Position numbers and translations under genes: made by a program
DNA from: Guptibacillus hwajinpoensis
GTDB taxonomy: Bacteria; Bacillota; Bacilli; Bacillales; Guptibacillaceae
DNA: 64,000 bases
Direction: 5' to 3'
NCBI RefSeq assembly: GCF_020171785.1
Contig: NZ_JAIVAE010000009.1
Location: 167,742 to 231,741, forward strand
The notes under the pieces: generated by a model
What the model was told of the DNA's origin: nothing
The model's input: the letters and a program-made list of their open reading frames with translations, nothing else
Databases searched by the model: none
Shown here: in pieces, positions 18,706 through 28,848 of the stretch
How positions within the stretch are numbered: the first letter of the stretch is position 1
Layout of the letters: every line of letters begins with the position of its first letter

Positions 18706-19683
18706 ATGGAAAAAGCAAACTTTCATCGTCACCGTCGATTAAGACGTTCTGAATCAATGAGATCCCTCGTAAGAGAAACGTATTTACATAAAGAGGATTT
18801 TATCTATCCGATTTTTGCAGTTGAAGAAGAAAATGTGAAAAGAGAAATTCCATCTATGCCAGGTGTTTATCACTATTCACTAGACCGTTTGAATGAAGAG
18901 GTACGTGAAGTCGTTGATCTTGGTATTAAATCCATTATGATTTTTGGTGTTCCAAATCATAAAGATGCCGTTGGTTCAGAGGCATACTGTGATACGGGAA
19001 TTGTCCAAAAAGCAATTGCACAAATTAAAGAGGAGTTTCCTGAGTTAACTGTTATTGCAGATACATGCTTGTGTCAATATACTGATCATGGGCACTGTGG
19101 TGTTATCGAGAATGGTTATGTGCAAAATGATGAATCACTTCAACTACTTACAAGAACAGCGATTTCTCAAGCTAAAGCAGGAGCTGATATGATTGCCCCA
19201 TCGAACATGATGGATGGTTTCGTAGCAGCCATTCGTCATGGCCTTGATGAAGCAGGTTTTGTTGATGTTCCTATTATGAGCTATGCTGTGAAATTCTCAT
19301 CTGCCTTTTATGGTCCATTTCGTGATGCTGCTCATAGTACACCACAGTTTGGTGATCGCAAAACGTATCAAATGGATCCAGCTAATCGACTCGAAGCCAT
19401 TCGAGAAGCAGAAAGCGACATTGAAGAAGGTGCTGATTTCTTAATGGTAAAACCGGCCCTTTCTTATCTTGATATCATTCGCGAACTAAAAGATCGCTTC
19501 CCACTTCCAATGGTTGCTTATAACGTCAGCGGGGAATATTCCATGATAAAAGCCGCAAGTCAAAATGGGTGGCTGAATGAACAAGAGGTTGTCCTTGAGA
19601 AACTAACAAGCATGAAGCGTGCGGGAGCAGATCTAATCATCACTTATTTTGCAAAAGACGCTGCTCGCTGGCTAGATCAATAG
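18706..19683 (+). CDS. hemB: Delta-aminolevulinic acid dehydratase (porphobilinogen synthase)
   Basis: HemB joins two 5-aminolevulinate molecules into porphobilinogen. Zinc ligands are Cys121, Cys123 and Cys131 ([11 protein letters not shown]), so this is the zinc-dependent type. The two active-site lysines are Lys196 ([17 protein letters not shown]) and Lys249 ([10 protein letters not shown]). The length of 325 residues is normal. AGGAGG precedes ATG 18706. It lies inside hemAXCDBL. Confidence 0.97.
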   Translation: MEKANFHRHRRLRRSESMRSLVRETYLHKEDFIYPIFAVEEENVKREIPSMPGVYHYSLDRLNEEVREVVDLGIKSIMIFGVPNHKDAVGSEAYCDTGIVQKAIAQIKEEFPELTVIADTCLCQYTDHGHCGVIENGYVQNDESLQLLTRTAISQAKAGADMIAPSNMMDGFVAAIRHGLDEAGFVDVPIMSYAVKFSSAFYGPFRDAAHSTPQFGDRKTYQMDPANRLEAIREAESDIEEGADFLMVKPALSYLDIIRELKDRFPLPMVAYNVSGEYSMIKAASQNGWLNEQEVVLEKLTSMKRAGADLIITYFAKDAARWLDQ

Positions 19684-19707
19684 AACTGAAAGAGAGGGAC
19701 TACAAAA

Positions 19708-20994
19708 ATGGGTAATTACGATCGTTCCAAAGAAGCTTTTAAAGAAGCATCTAAAGTGATGCCTGGTGGCGTAAACAGTCCAGTTAGGGCATTTAAATCC
19801 GTAGGCATGGATCCGATTTTTATGGAAAAAGGAAAGGGCTCTAAAATTTACGATATCGATCAAAATGAATATATTGACTATGTACTCTCTTACGGTCCAC
19901 TCATTCTTGGCCATGCTGATGAACAGGTTGTGAATCGATTGAAAGAGGTGACGGAGCTTGGAACAAGCTTTGGTGCACCAAGTCAATATGAAACAAAACT
20001 TGCGGAGCTTGTCATAGAACGAGTCCCTTCGATTGAAATTGTCCGTATGGTAAATTCTGGTACAGAAGCTACGATGAGCGCATTGCGGTTAGCGAGAGGC
20101 TACACGGGTCGTAATAAAATCCTTAAGTTTGAAGGGTGTTACCATGGCCACGGTGACTCTTTGTTAATTAAAGCTGGGTCCGGCGTCGCTACACTTGGTC
20201 TTCCTGATAGTCCAGGCGTGCCTGAGGGCATTGCGAAAAATACCATTACGGTTCCGTATAATGATCTTGAAAGTCTTCGTTATGCCTTCCAGGAGTTCGG
20301 AGATGATATTGCTGGTGTTATTATCGAGCCTGTAGCGGGCAACATGGGTGTTGTGCCACCTCAGCAGGGATACCTTGAAGAAATTCGTAAGATCACAGAG
20401 GATAATGGTACGCTTCTTATTTTTGATGAAGTGATGACTGGCTTCCGCGTAGGTTACAATTGTGCACAAGGGTACTATAATGTTACGCCTGATTTAACTT
20501 GTCTTGGGAAAGTAATTGGTGGAGGCTTACCGGTTGGTGCCTATGGTGGTAAAAAGGAAATCATGGAGCAAATTGCTCCAAGCGGTCCGATCTATCAAGC
20601 GGGAACACTTAGTGGTAATCCACTTGCGATGACAGCAGGATATGAAACACTTTCCCAACTCACTCCAGAAAGCTACCAGGCTTTCGAACGTAAAGCAGAG
20701 CGACTTGGAGAAGGGCTTTCAAAAGCTGCAGCAAAATACAATATCCCTCATACCGTGAATCGTGCGGGGTCGATGGTTGGTTTCTTCTTTACGGACGAGG
20801 ATGTGATTAATTTTGAAACGGCATCTTCTTCTAACCTTGAACACTTTACAAACTATTTTAAAGAAATGCTTGCCCAAGGAATTTCACTACCCCCATCTCA
20901 ATTTGAAGGAATGTTTCTTTCAACAGCTCATACTGAGCACGATATCGATGAAACAATTGCTGCTGCAGAAGCGGCTTTCTCAAAGCTTGTTTAA
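19708..20994 (+). CDS. hemL: Glutamate-1-semialdehyde 2,1-aminomutase
   Basis: HemL is a PLP enzyme that converts glutamate-1-semialdehyde to 5-aminolevulinate, the step between HemA and HemB. The PLP Lys268 is in [14 protein letters not shown], and [16 protein letters not shown] carries the phosphate-binding segment. The 428-residue length is standard. The start is ATG 19708 with AGAGAGGG. It closes the haem operon, followed at once by a strong terminator. Confidence 0.96.
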   Translation: MGNYDRSKEAFKEASKVMPGGVNSPVRAFKSVGMDPIFMEKGKGSKIYDIDQNEYIDYVLSYGPLILGHADEQVVNRLKEVTELGTSFGAPSQYETKLAELVIERVPSIEIVRMVNSGTEATMSALRLARGYTGRNKILKFEGCYHGHGDSLLIKAGSGVATLGLPDSPGVPEGIAKNTITVPYNDLESLRYAFQEFGDDIAGVIIEPVAGNMGVVPPQQGYLEEIRKITEDNGTLLIFDEVMTGFRVGYNCAQGYYNVTPDLTCLGKVIGGGLPVGAYGGKKEIMEQIAPSGPIYQAGTLSGNPLAMTAGYETLSQLTPESYQAFERKAERLGEGLSKAAAKYNIPHTVNRAGSMVGFFFTDEDVINFETASSSNLEHFTNYFKEMLAQGISLPPSQFEGMFLSTAHTEHDIDETIAAAEAAFSKLV

Positions 20995-20997
20995 TCC

Positions 20998-21028
20998 AAA
21001 GCTACTGGCATTTGCCAGTAGCTTTTTT
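20998..21028 (+). terminator. Terminator of hemAXCDBL
   Basis: AAAGCTACTGGCA pairs perfectly with TGCCAGTAGCTTT around TT, followed by further T. Confidence 0.92.
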
Positions 21029-21071
21029 AATTGAGGAGACAGAGGGAACTTTCTCAATCTTATTCAAAATA

Positions 21072-21100
21072 GACATAATCCTGTGAATTACTCATACATG
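21072..21100 (+). promoter_or_regulatory. Candidate sigma-E promoter of spoVID
   Basis: GACATAAT (21072-21079) and CATACATG (21093-21100) are spaced by 13 bases. Both fit the mother-cell sigma-E pattern (-35 with ATA, -10 CATAcanT). B. subtilis spoVID is sigma-E dependent. Confidence 0.6.
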
Positions 21101-21137
21101 TGTAATGTATGGATAATGTTTGAAAGGAGGAGAAAGC

Positions 21138-22157
21138 ATGCCTGAAGGCTCATATTTGCATTTCTCCGTAGAGGAGCAGGTCTGGTTAAAGAAAGGACAG
21201 GAAGTTGAAGAGGTTCTATCAATATCACTTGATCCTGAAATTTCGATTGAAGAGTATGAAGATTATGTAGCTGTGAAAGGCTGTTTATATTTAACGGGAG
21301 AATATTTGCAGCGTGATCAAACAGGTCATGAAGATATCAGTGAGGGATCTCCCTACCGCTCAATTCATGAAGTTCATGTAAGAGAAGATGGTACGGCGTC
21401 GATGGGACACCGATTTCCGGTAGATATTACGATTCCTGCAAGTCGTATTAGAAGTCTAGAAGATATATTTGTTACGGTGGATACGTTTGACTACACGGTA
21501 GTGGAGGAGAATTGCCTTCAGTTGAAAGCTGACATATCCATTAGTGGAATCCAGGGTGATCCAAATCGTGTAGAAATAGAGGTCGATGAGGTGGAAGAAG
21601 ACGAAAGTGAATTTAGTCAAGAAGAGGAAAGCGTGTGGGAGAATGATATTAAATACGTTGAGCATGAGGAAGAATCACTTGAACAGACCTCTCATTTACG
21701 CACCCCTCAAGTAGATATGCGAGCACAAGCTGATTCGGATGAAGTTGATTATTCAAATACGAGTGCAGAAATTGAAGAAAATGAGGAATACTTGGAACCA
21801 ACGTATGACTTTCTAACGCGGATGGCTCGCCAACTGGAAGGATCAACTGAATATAACAATCATCCTATAGTAGAAGAAACGCGCTCTTCTCAAACCAACG
21901 ATTATGATGAGGAAGAGATGCTTGAACAAAAGAAACAAACACCTCGTGAAGAAAATGCCCTTTATTTAACAAGTATGTTAACAAAAGAAGAAGAGCAGTT
22001 TTCGAAAATGAAAATGTGTATCATCCAACCTGGTGATTCATTGTCTGAAATTGCAGAACGCTATCGTGTTCTTCCAAGTCACCTTGCTCGCGTAAACCGT
22101 CTTGAAGAAGAAGAGGTAAAGGAAGGACAGATCTTATATATACCAGTGAATCGGTAA
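21138..22157 (+). CDS. spoVID: Spore coat morphogenetic protein SpoVID
   Basis: SpoVID acts in the mother cell to make the coat encase the forespore, with SpoIVA and SafA. The start I support is ATG 21138, seven bases after GAAAGGAGG, giving 339 residues. The N-terminal domain starts with LHFSVEEQVWLKKGQ and is followed by a beta-rich region to about residue 140. A long acidic, low-complexity middle comes next, and a C-terminal LysM domain (about 292-338, from CIIQPGDSLSEIAERY). This layout is that of B. subtilis SpoVID, and hemL-spoVID-ysxE-valS synteny supports it. Confidence 0.93.
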   Translation: MPEGSYLHFSVEEQVWLKKGQEVEEVLSISLDPEISIEEYEDYVAVKGCLYLTGEYLQRDQTGHEDISEGSPYRSIHEVHVREDGTASMGHRFPVDITIPASRIRSLEDIFVTVDTFDYTVVEENCLQLKADISISGIQGDPNRVEIEVDEVEEDESEFSQEEESVWENDIKYVEHEEESLEQTSHLRTPQVDMRAQADSDEVDYSNTSAEIEENEEYLEPTYDFLTRMARQLEGSTEYNNHPIVEETRSSQTNDYDEEEMLEQKKQTPREENALYLTSMLTKEEEQFSKMKMCIIQPGDSLSEIAERYRVLPSHLARVNRLEEEEVKEGQILYIPVNR

Positions 22158-22218
22158 GTTCTCTTGCCTCATCGTTATGAATCGATTGTTTTTGGTGGTG
22201 TGAAAAGGAGTAATAAAG

Positions 22219-23094
22219 ATGGATGTATTAGTAATCATAGCTGAAAAATATGGATTTAAAGAAGTGAGTTGGGTTCGAAAGCCCGAAGTCATCATGACAC
22301 ACTTAGGTAAGCGGAAGTTATCATATTGGCGGGAGCGGGATTTGCTTGAGTATCATCTCAACTTCCGCGACCGTCTTTTTTCTAAATATGGCATTCTATG
22401 TAATCGTATGATTCGAACGATTGATCATGAGGCGTTTATTCCAATACACCAAGGATATGTGTCGGTTCATGATTCGGTTGAAGAGGAGTTTGCATTCGAA
22501 CATTTCCCTGAAATGGAAGGCTATCTTCTTTCCTCATTGATAGATGTGAGTGTAGATGTGAACAATTATGATGGGCTTGCAACGTTTCCTTACCGAGAGA
22601 CTTTAGAAGCGTTACGTCCAATCAAGACCCTATATCCACAGCCGTATTTACTCCTTGTTCGTTTAATTCCAGAAGTGAAAAAACGCCTTAGTTATAATAA
22701 AAGCATTTCACATTTATCGATTCCAATTTCAAATCATTCTATAAAAGAAGTAATGGGCCAATTCTACTTTGAAATTAGTGATGAAGAGCCTGTTCCCGTG
22801 TATGAAGTACTCCCTAAAGCGATGTATGTGTGGTATGAAAAGAAAGGTCAAGAAGAATTTAAACAATGCTTTAATGCTTTATTCAAAGAGATCGACAGCG
22901 AAACGAGTCACGTTCTTATTCAAACGATTATCGCTCCTTGGGACTGGTGGTCATGTATTCAATCACTTCAGTATAAAGGTGTCAACGTAAATCAAGTGAT
23001 GGAGGAGTTTGTTGAAAAGTGGGAAACGATGAGAAAGATAACCTGTACGGTACAGCTCTCCATTTCGGAGGGGAGGGTTTCGGTTAGTGAGTGA
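22219..23094 (+). CDS. Unrecognised protein in the spoVID-ysxE locus, possibly a degenerate kinase-fold protein
   Basis: I do not recognise this 291-residue protein by name. No signal peptide or membrane helix is visible. Its first 90 residues can be laid beside the N-lobe of YsxE: an initial beta pattern, a V-x-T-x-x-G turn, a helix, then IRTIDHEAFIPIHQGYVSV against IRTKYGDSFVFTGTGVAYL. The C-terminal part has no HGD catalytic loop or metal-binding Asp, so a kinase activity is not expected. ATG 22219 follows AAAGGAG. The 8-base overlap with ysxE shows co-expression, so a spore coat role is likely by context only. Homology to the CotS/YutH/YsxE group is my inference. Confidence 0.6.
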   Translation: MDVLVIIAEKYGFKEVSWVRKPEVIMTHLGKRKLSYWRERDLLEYHLNFRDRLFSKYGILCNRMIRTIDHEAFIPIHQGYVSVHDSVEEEFAFEHFPEMEGYLLSSLIDVSVDVNNYDGLATFPYRETLEALRPIKTLYPQPYLLLVRLIPEVKKRLSYNKSISHLSIPISNHSIKEVMGQFYFEISDEEPVPVYEVLPKAMYVWYEKKGQEEFKQCFNALFKEIDSETSHVLIQTIIAPWDWWSCIQSLQYKGVNVNQVMEEFVEKWETMRKITCTVQLSISEGRVSVSE

Positions 23095-24052
23095 TCCGGC
23101 AATTCTATTTCAATATGATTTATATCCAGAACGTGTCGTAAGAATGGGGAAAGTAACAAAGGTTGAAACGGATCGAGGAATGTTTGCCTTAAAGGAGACA
23201 AAGCTAAGTAAAGAACAGATGGATCGTATCTTGTCCATTGAGGATCGATTAAAACAGCTTCATTTTGAAAGTTTTGTGCCACTCATTCGAACAAAATACG
23301 GCGACTCCTTTGTTTTTACAGGTACGGGTGTAGCTTATTTGACACCATGGCTGGGCGGTGGTGAAGAGCAATTTGCTCAAAAAGAGGAGAACTTAATAAT
23401 AAGTCTTGCAGAACTTCATGGATATACAGCAAGAGATCAAGCATTCTCTGAAGAAGTCATCAAACAATCGTATCAAAAGATGATCTTAATGAGAGAAAGC
23501 AGACAGTTTGAAATGGAGAAATACGTTAACTCAATTGAAAAACGAATTTATCTCTCACCTTTTGAATTAACTTTTGTTACTCATTTTCATCAGTTAATGA
23601 AGTACTGTGACCTCGCCAAAACAAGATTGGATAATTGGTATGAACAGGTTGTTGAAGCGAAACGATATCGTAGTGTTTTCTGTCATGGAAAATGTTCACC
23701 TTCCCACTATGTTATGAATGGTGGCAAGGGGTACTTTATTAATTTTGAAAGGTCTGTTGTCGATACGCCTGTACGGGATTTGGCTTATTTTATTCGTTCC
23801 TCTGTTCACCCATTTCAATTTAATCCTGCTACTATAACAGCGCATATCACTCGATATGAGACGCAATTTTCATTATTCGAAGAAGAGAAGGAGCTGCTTG
23901 CAAGCTATTTATATTTCCCTGAATCAGTCTTTAATAGTGTCAACCGATTTAATGAGAATCGTCAGCACTGGCCCCATATTAAGCATGTCCGGTTATTCAC
24001 GAAAAAAATAGAAGTGATGAATGGCATCCATAATGTCCTGCAGTCATTCTAG
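23087..24052 (+). CDS. ysxE: YsxE, CotS-family coat protein with a degenerate kinase fold
   Basis: This is a 321-residue protein of the CotS/YutH kinase-like coat group; B. subtilis YsxE localises to the spore coat. The N-lobe Lys is present in MFALKET. The catalytic loop reads His200-Gly201-Lys202 instead of HGD, the usual Asn position holds His207, and the metal Asp of the IDF motif is Asn219 (FINFE). Three catalytic positions are therefore altered, and a pseudokinase role is likely. GTG 23087 overlaps the previous gene by 8 bases. Its TAG stop shares a CTAG palindrome with the stop of the convergent gene. Confidence 0.88.
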   Translation: MSDPAILFQYDLYPERVVRMGKVTKVETDRGMFALKETKLSKEQMDRILSIEDRLKQLHFESFVPLIRTKYGDSFVFTGTGVAYLTPWLGGGEEQFAQKEENLIISLAELHGYTARDQAFSEEVIKQSYQKMILMRESRQFEMEKYVNSIEKRIYLSPFELTFVTHFHQLMKYCDLAKTRLDNWYEQVVEAKRYRSVFCHGKCSPSHYVMNGGKGYFINFERSVVDTPVRDLAYFIRSSVHPFQFNPATITAHITRYETQFSLFEEEKELLASYLYFPESVFNSVNRFNENRQHWPHIKHVRLFTKKIEVMNGIHNVLQSF

Positions 24053-24249
24053 ATCCATTCAAAATAAAAACACACTTCTAATGCAACAAGAATGATGAGG
24101 ATCAGCACATCGACTGAAGTTGGAAAAAGTATCGTTCGAATCGTTTGGAATACAATAAACGGCGGTACAAATTGAGCGCAAATATCCCTGAATTTATAAA
24201 CAGCCGGCGGGAGCTGGTAGCGATTCATTCCCCCAAAACGTTTTTTCAT
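24049..24249 (-). CDS. Small membrane protein of unknown function
   Basis: This 66-residue protein has a basic N-terminus (MKKRFGGMNRY) and a hydrophobic C-terminal region (VPPFIVFQTIRTILF and VDVLILIILVALEVCFYF), suggesting one or two membrane helices. ATG at 24249 is preceded on the minus strand by AAAGGGG seven bases away, which argues for a real gene. It converges on ysxE, with overlapping stop codons in CTAG. I do not recognise the family and no function can be given. Confidence 0.65.
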   Translation of the reverse strand: MKKRFGGMNRYQLPPAVYKFRDICAQFVPPFIVFQTIRTILFPTSVDVLILIILVALEVCFYFEWI

Positions 24250-24363
24250 AGTGTTTGCCCCTTTGTTTTCATCTGTCCTTACAAATAGTCTATGTGCGAA
24301 AGCGGATGGGGTGATTAAGAAGAGAGAGAACTGGCTAAGCTAAGAAAAAGGGCGCTTAGTATC

Positions 24364-24392
24364 TTGACGATCGTGAATCTACACGGTAAACT
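24364..24392 (+). promoter_or_regulatory. Sigma-A promoter of valS T-box transcript
   Basis: TTGACG (24364-24369) and TAAACT (24387-24392) are separated by 17 bases, directly upstream of the T-box stem I. The 24250-24363 stretch before it holds nothing I can identify. Confidence 0.65.
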
Positions 24393-24394
24393 TA

Positions 24395-24660
24395 TTTATA
24401 CAAATAGTCGACAGGCAAAGACAGGGAGTAGTAGAATGTGAACCCTTCAGAGAGAGAAATCATCCGCTGAAAGATTTCTCAGGATTGAAGCATTTGAAGT
24501 CGCCCTTGAGCTGTTTCTCTGAAATAGTAGTAGGAGAATCCGGTAATCCCGTTATTCGAATGAAGCGTACAGCTAACGTTTATTTAGCTGTAAATAAAGG
24601 TGGTACCGCGAAAATACTTCTTTCGTCCTTTTCCTAAGGATGGAGGAAGTTTTTTTGTTG
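24395..24660 (+). promoter_or_regulatory. T-box leader (valine-specific) of valS-folC
   Basis: Stem I starts with GGGAGTAGTAG near 24425. On its 3' side TGAA is followed by GTC at 24499-24501, which I read as the specifier codon for tRNA-Val(GAC). The T-box sequence AGGTGGTACCGCG occupies 24598-24610. A terminator follows, with arms ACTTC..TCC and GGA..GGAAGT ending in seven T. Uncharged tRNA-Val should favour the antiterminator and so expression of valS. Confidence 0.93.
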
Positions 24661-24745
24661 TCCAAAAAATCCTTTTAGCTGAAAACAGAACGAGAAATCC
24701 GATGCAAACGGCCTAAGACTTATTGAATGGAAAGGAAGAGTGGCA

Positions 24746-27388
24746 ATGGTGAATAAAGAGCTAACGATGCCGACGAAATACGATCCGAAGGCAACCGAGC
24801 AAAAATGGTACCCGTACTGGGTAGATAGTAAATTTTTTGAAGCAACAGGTGATAAAACGAAAGAGCCTTATACAATTGTAATTCCGCCGCCAAACGTTAC
24901 AGGAAAACTTCATCTAGGGCACGCATGGGATACAACACTTCAAGATATTCTTTCACGAGTGAAACGAATGCAGGGTTACGATGTTCTTTGGCTTCCAGGG
25001 ATGGACCATGCTGGAATTGCGACCCAAGCAAAAGTAGAAGGCAAGCTTCGTGAAGAGGGCACATCTCGTTATGATCTTGGACGTGAGAAGTTTCTTGAGA
25101 AGTCGTGGGAATGGAAAGAAGAATACGCTGATTTTATCCGCAGTCAGTGGGCGAAGCTTGGTCTTTCTTTAGACTATTCAAGAGAGCGTTTTACACTTGA
25201 TAATGGGCTTTCTGATGCGGTGCGTGAAGTGTTTGTTAAGCTTTATGAAAAAGGGTTAATTTATCGTGGAGAATATATTATCAACTGGGATCCCCAAACT
25301 AAAACGGCTCTTTCTGATATTGAAGTCATTCACCAGGAAGTAACGGGGCATTTCTATCATATGCGCTATCCTCTTGCTGATGGTTCAGGGCATATCGAAA
25401 TTGCAACAACGCGTCCTGAAACGATGCTTGGTGATTCAGGAATTGCGGTTCATCCTAAAGATGAGCGTTACAAGCATCTTGTTGGAAAGAAAGCGATCTT
25501 ACCAATAGTAGGTCGTGAGATTGAAATTGTGGCAGATGACTACGTTGATAGGGAATTTGGCTCTGGAGCTGTTAAAATCACGCCAGCCCATGACCCTAAT
25601 GACTTTGAAATTGGTAATCGTCATAACCTTGAGCGTATCCTTGTTATGAATGAAGATGGCTCAATGAATGAGAATGCAGGCGACTATCAAGGAATGGATC
25701 GTTTCGAATGTCGTAAAAAGCTAGTAAAAGATTTGCAGGAAAAAGGGGTTCTTTTCAATATTGAAGAGCACGTTCATTCTGTAGGGCACTCTGAACGAAG
25801 TGGTGCTGTAGTAGAACCGTACCTTTCCACTCAGTGGTTCGTTAAAATGGGACCACTTGCTGAGCAGGCAATTGCGCTTCAAAAATCAGACGACAAAGTT
25901 AACTTTGTCCCAGAACGATTCGAAAAAACGTATTTGAATTGGATCGAGAATATTCGCGACTGGTGTATTTCGAGACAGCTCTGGTGGGGCCATCGCATTC
26001 CTGCATGGCATCATAAAGAAACTGGTGAGATTCACGTTGGACTGGAAGCACCGACAGATATTGAGAACTGGCAGCAAGATGAAGATGTACTCGATACGTG
26101 GTTTAGTTCGGCTCTTTGGCCTTTCTCTACAATGGGATGGCCGAATGAAGACGCAGAAGACTTTAACCGTTATTATCCAACGAACGTTTTAGTAACAGGG
26201 TATGACATCATCTATTTCTGGGTAGCGCGTATGATCTTCCAGGGCATTGAATTTACAGAGCAACGTCCATTTAATGATGTATTGATTCACGGACTTGTAC
26301 GTGACTCTGAAGGACGGAAGATGAGTAAATCACTTGGTAATGGTGTTGATCCGATGGATGTGATTGAGAAGTACGGTGCTGATTCGCTTCGCTTCTTCCT
26401 ATCCACAGGTTCATCTCCAGGTCAGGATCTTCGTTTCTATTGGGAAAAAGTAGAGTCTACTTGGAACTTTGCCAATAAGATTTGGAACGCTTCTCGTTTT
26501 GCCTTAATGAATATGGATGGCATGACATATGAAGAGCTGGACTTATCAGGTGAAAAATCAACAGCTGATAAATGGATTCTTACTCGATTAAACGATACGA
26601 TCGAACAAGTGACGCGCCTCATTAACAATTATGAATTTGGGGAAGTTGGTCGCTACCTTTATAACTTTATCTGGGATGACTTCTGTGACTGGTATATTGA
26701 AATGGCGAAGTTACCGCTATATGGCGAAGATGAAGCAGCGAAGAAAACAACGCGATCTGTTCTCGCTTATGTGCTTGACCAAACGATGCGTCTTCTTCAC
26801 CCATTTATGCCGTACCTTACGGAAGAAATCTGGCAGCACCTTCCACATGAAGGTGAGTCAATTACTGTTGCAAGCTGGCCAGTGAAGAATGATGAGCTGC
26901 ACTTTCCTGAAGCAGCGGCTGACATGGCGCTCTTAACTGAGATTATTCGTTCGGTTCGAAACATTCGTGCTGAAATGAATGTAGCACCTAGCAAGCCGAT
27001 TGAGCTTCGTATTAAACCGAAATCTGGAGAAGCCCAAAAGCAACTTGAACTAAACAGCCAATACATTGAGCGGTTCTGTAATCCTGAAACATTAACCATT
27101 TCAGCAGATCTACAGGCACCTGAAAAATCAATGACGGCTGTTGTATCTGGTGCGGAGCTATTCCTTCCGCTTGAAGGCTTAATTAACATCGATGAAGAAA
27201 TTGAGCGTCTAAAAGGAGAAATGAAGAAGCTCGATTCTGAAGTTGATCGTGTTCAGAAAAAGCTTTCAAATGAACGTTTTATTAGCAAGGCTCCCGAGAA
27301 AGTTGTTGAAGAAGAACGAGCGAAAGAAAAAGACTATCTCGAAAGAAGAAGCAACGTTGAAGCTCGTATTAACGAACTTAAAAAATAA
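24746..27388 (+). CDS. valS: Valyl-tRNA synthetase
   Basis: ValS charges tRNA-Val and edits misactivated threonine. The class I signatures are both present: a HIGH-type HLGH in [15 protein letters not shown] and KMSKS in [11 protein letters not shown]. The CP1 editing domain lies between them ([17 protein letters not shown]). The C-terminal coiled coil ([20 protein letters not shown]) is typical of ValRS. I place the start at ATG 24746, seven bases after GGAAG. The in-frame GTG at 24740 is too close to that site. The length is 880 residues. Confidence 0.97.
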   Translation: MVNKELTMPTKYDPKATEQKWYPYWVDSKFFEATGDKTKEPYTIVIPPPNVTGKLHLGHAWDTTLQDILSRVKRMQGYDVLWLPGMDHAGIATQAKVEGKLREEGTSRYDLGREKFLEKSWEWKEEYADFIRSQWAKLGLSLDYSRERFTLDNGLSDAVREVFVKLYEKGLIYRGEYIINWDPQTKTALSDIEVIHQEVTGHFYHMRYPLADGSGHIEIATTRPETMLGDSGIAVHPKDERYKHLVGKKAILPIVGREIEIVADDYVDREFGSGAVKITPAHDPNDFEIGNRHNLERILVMNEDGSMNENAGDYQGMDRFECRKKLVKDLQEKGVLFNIEEHVHSVGHSERSGAVVEPYLSTQWFVKMGPLAEQAIALQKSDDKVNFVPERFEKTYLNWIENIRDWCISRQLWWGHRIPAWHHKETGEIHVGLEAPTDIENWQQDEDVLDTWFSSALWPFSTMGWPNEDAEDFNRYYPTNVLVTGYDIIYFWVARMIFQGIEFTEQRPFNDVLIHGLVRDSEGRKMSKSLGNGVDPMDVIEKYGADSLRFFLSTGSSPGQDLRFYWEKVESTWNFANKIWNASRFALMNMDGMTYEELDLSGEKSTADKWILTRLNDTIEQVTRLINNYEFGEVGRYLYNFIWDDFCDWYIEMAKLPLYGEDEAAKKTTRSVLAYVLDQTMRLLHPFMPYLTEEIWQHLPHEGESITVASWPVKNDELHFPEAAADMALLTEIIRSVRNIRAEMNVAPSKPIELRIKPKSGEAQKQLELNSQYIERFCNPETLTISADLQAPEKSMTAVVSGAELFLPLEGLINIDEEIERLKGEMKKLDSEVDRVQKKLSNERFISKAPEKVVEEERAKEKDYLERRSNVEARINELKK

Positions 27389-27394
27389 GCAAAT

Positions 27395-27426
27395 GACGGA
27401 TCTCTTTTTGAGGTTCGTCTTCTTTT
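27395..27426 (+). terminator. Possible weak terminator between valS and folC
   Basis: GACGGATCTC pairs with GAGGTTCGTC through G-T pairs, with a TCTTTT tail. Read-through into folC is likely because folC starts 14 bases later. Confidence 0.5.
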
Positions 27427-27440
27427 AAGGAGGAGAGGAA

Positions 27441-28736
27441 ATGTTTCAATCGTATGATGAAGCGGTAAGTTGGATTCATAGTTTGTTAAATCACGGCATT
27501 AAACCTGGTTTAGAGCGGATGGACTGGATGCTAGAACAGCTTGACCATCCAGAAAGACGGTTAAAAACGGTGCATGTTGGCGGTACTAACGGAAAAGGTT
27601 CGACAGTTACTTATTTACGTACAGTGCTAGAGGAGGCTGGATATGAAGTAGGGACGTTTACTTCTCCTTATATCGAATCATTTAGTGAACGAATAGCGGT
27701 TAACGGACAACCGATTAAAGAAGAAGATTTAGTGATGCTATGCAATCGGGTTCAGCCGCTTGTTGAAATGGCTGCAGCTTCCCCCCTTGGTTCACCTACC
27801 GAGTTTGAAGTTATAACGGTAATCGCGCTTTTGTACTTTGGAACTAAAGCCTACCCAGATCTGGTTTTAATGGAAGTTGGACTAGGTGGGCGACTCGATT
27901 CAACCAACATCATCCATCCGCTTATTAGTGTCATTACGAATGTAGGGTATGACCATACCCATATCCTTGGTAGTGACCTGAAACAAATTGCGTATGAAAA
28001 AGCGGGAATCATTAAGTCAGGTGTACCACTTGTTACGACTGCAGAAAAAGAAGAAGTTCTCACACTCTTCCATGAAACAACAAAAGCGAAAAAGACGAAA
28101 ATTTATCGTTTGAATGAAGAGTTTTCCATTGTTGACAAGAGAAGTGATGATGAAGGTGAACACTTCTCATTTCAATCTCCTTATCGTAAACTAGCTGATC
28201 TTCACATTCAGATGAAAGGTGAGCATCAGGTAAAAAATGCAGCTGCAGCACTAATGGGACTCGAATATTTGCGCGTCTTTTATGGTCTACATATCGAACA
28301 TGACATGGTTCAGCGCGGACTTAAACGAGCAGCATGGCCAGGACGATTTGAGAAGATTCGTTCCAACCCCACTATCATTGTAGATGGTGCACATAATCCA
28401 GAAGGGGTGGAAAGTCTTGCAAGAACATTAGAGCAGCACTATCCGAATAAGAATATTCACGTCATTTTCAGCGCACTAGGAGATAAAGATATTGAGTCAA
28501 TGTTAAAGCCTCTCTATCCCCTTATTCAAAAGATGACCTTTACTACCTTTGGTTTTCCAAGAGCTATTTCAGCTGAGAGTTTATTTCAACGAGCAAGTTT
28601 TTCGGCCAAGTCGTATGAAGAAAACTGGAAAAAAGCAATTCAAATAACGACTGAGCAAGTAAGTGAAAATGAGCTAGTTCTCATTACGGGCTCTCTCTAC
28701 TTTGTATCAGAAGTACGTCGTTTTCTAAAAAATTAG
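27441..28736 (+). CDS. folC: Folylpolyglutamate synthase / dihydrofolate synthase
   Basis: FolC adds glutamate to dihydropteroate and to reduced folates with ATP. The Mur-ligase type P-loop GGTNGKGST spans residues 47-55, the omega-loop region with TFTSPYI follows, and VDGAHNPEG lies in the C-terminal domain. The length of 431 residues is normal. The start is ATG 27441 with AAGGAGGAG. valS-folC-comC order is conserved with B. subtilis apart from the inserted GGDEF gene downstream. Confidence 0.95.
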   Translation: MFQSYDEAVSWIHSLLNHGIKPGLERMDWMLEQLDHPERRLKTVHVGGTNGKGSTVTYLRTVLEEAGYEVGTFTSPYIESFSERIAVNGQPIKEEDLVMLCNRVQPLVEMAAASPLGSPTEFEVITVIALLYFGTKAYPDLVLMEVGLGGRLDSTNIIHPLISVITNVGYDHTHILGSDLKQIAYEKAGIIKSGVPLVTTAEKEEVLTLFHETTKAKKTKIYRLNEEFSIVDKRSDDEGEHFSFQSPYRKLADLHIQMKGEHQVKNAAAALMGLEYLRVFYGLHIEHDMVQRGLKRAAWPGRFEKIRSNPTIIVDGAHNPEGVESLARTLEQHYPNKNIHVIFSALGDKDIESMLKPLYPLIQKMTFTTFGFPRAISAESLFQRASFSAKSYEENWKKAIQITTEQVSENELVLITGSLYFVSEVRRFLKN

Positions 28737-28774
28737 AATTTAATCCAAAAAAATAGGACTTTTTCGCTACTATT

Positions 28775-28783
28775 TGCTAAAAT
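28775..28783 (+). promoter_or_regulatory. Candidate extended -10 promoter of the GGDEF gene
   Basis: TGCTAAAAT fits an extended -10 (TGnTAAAAT). No clear -35 was found. Confidence 0.4.
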
Positions 28784-28848
28784 GAAACGTAACCACTTTA
28801 AAATGGAAAAATATTCTTCTTTACCACAGAAGATGGAGGGGGAAACAA

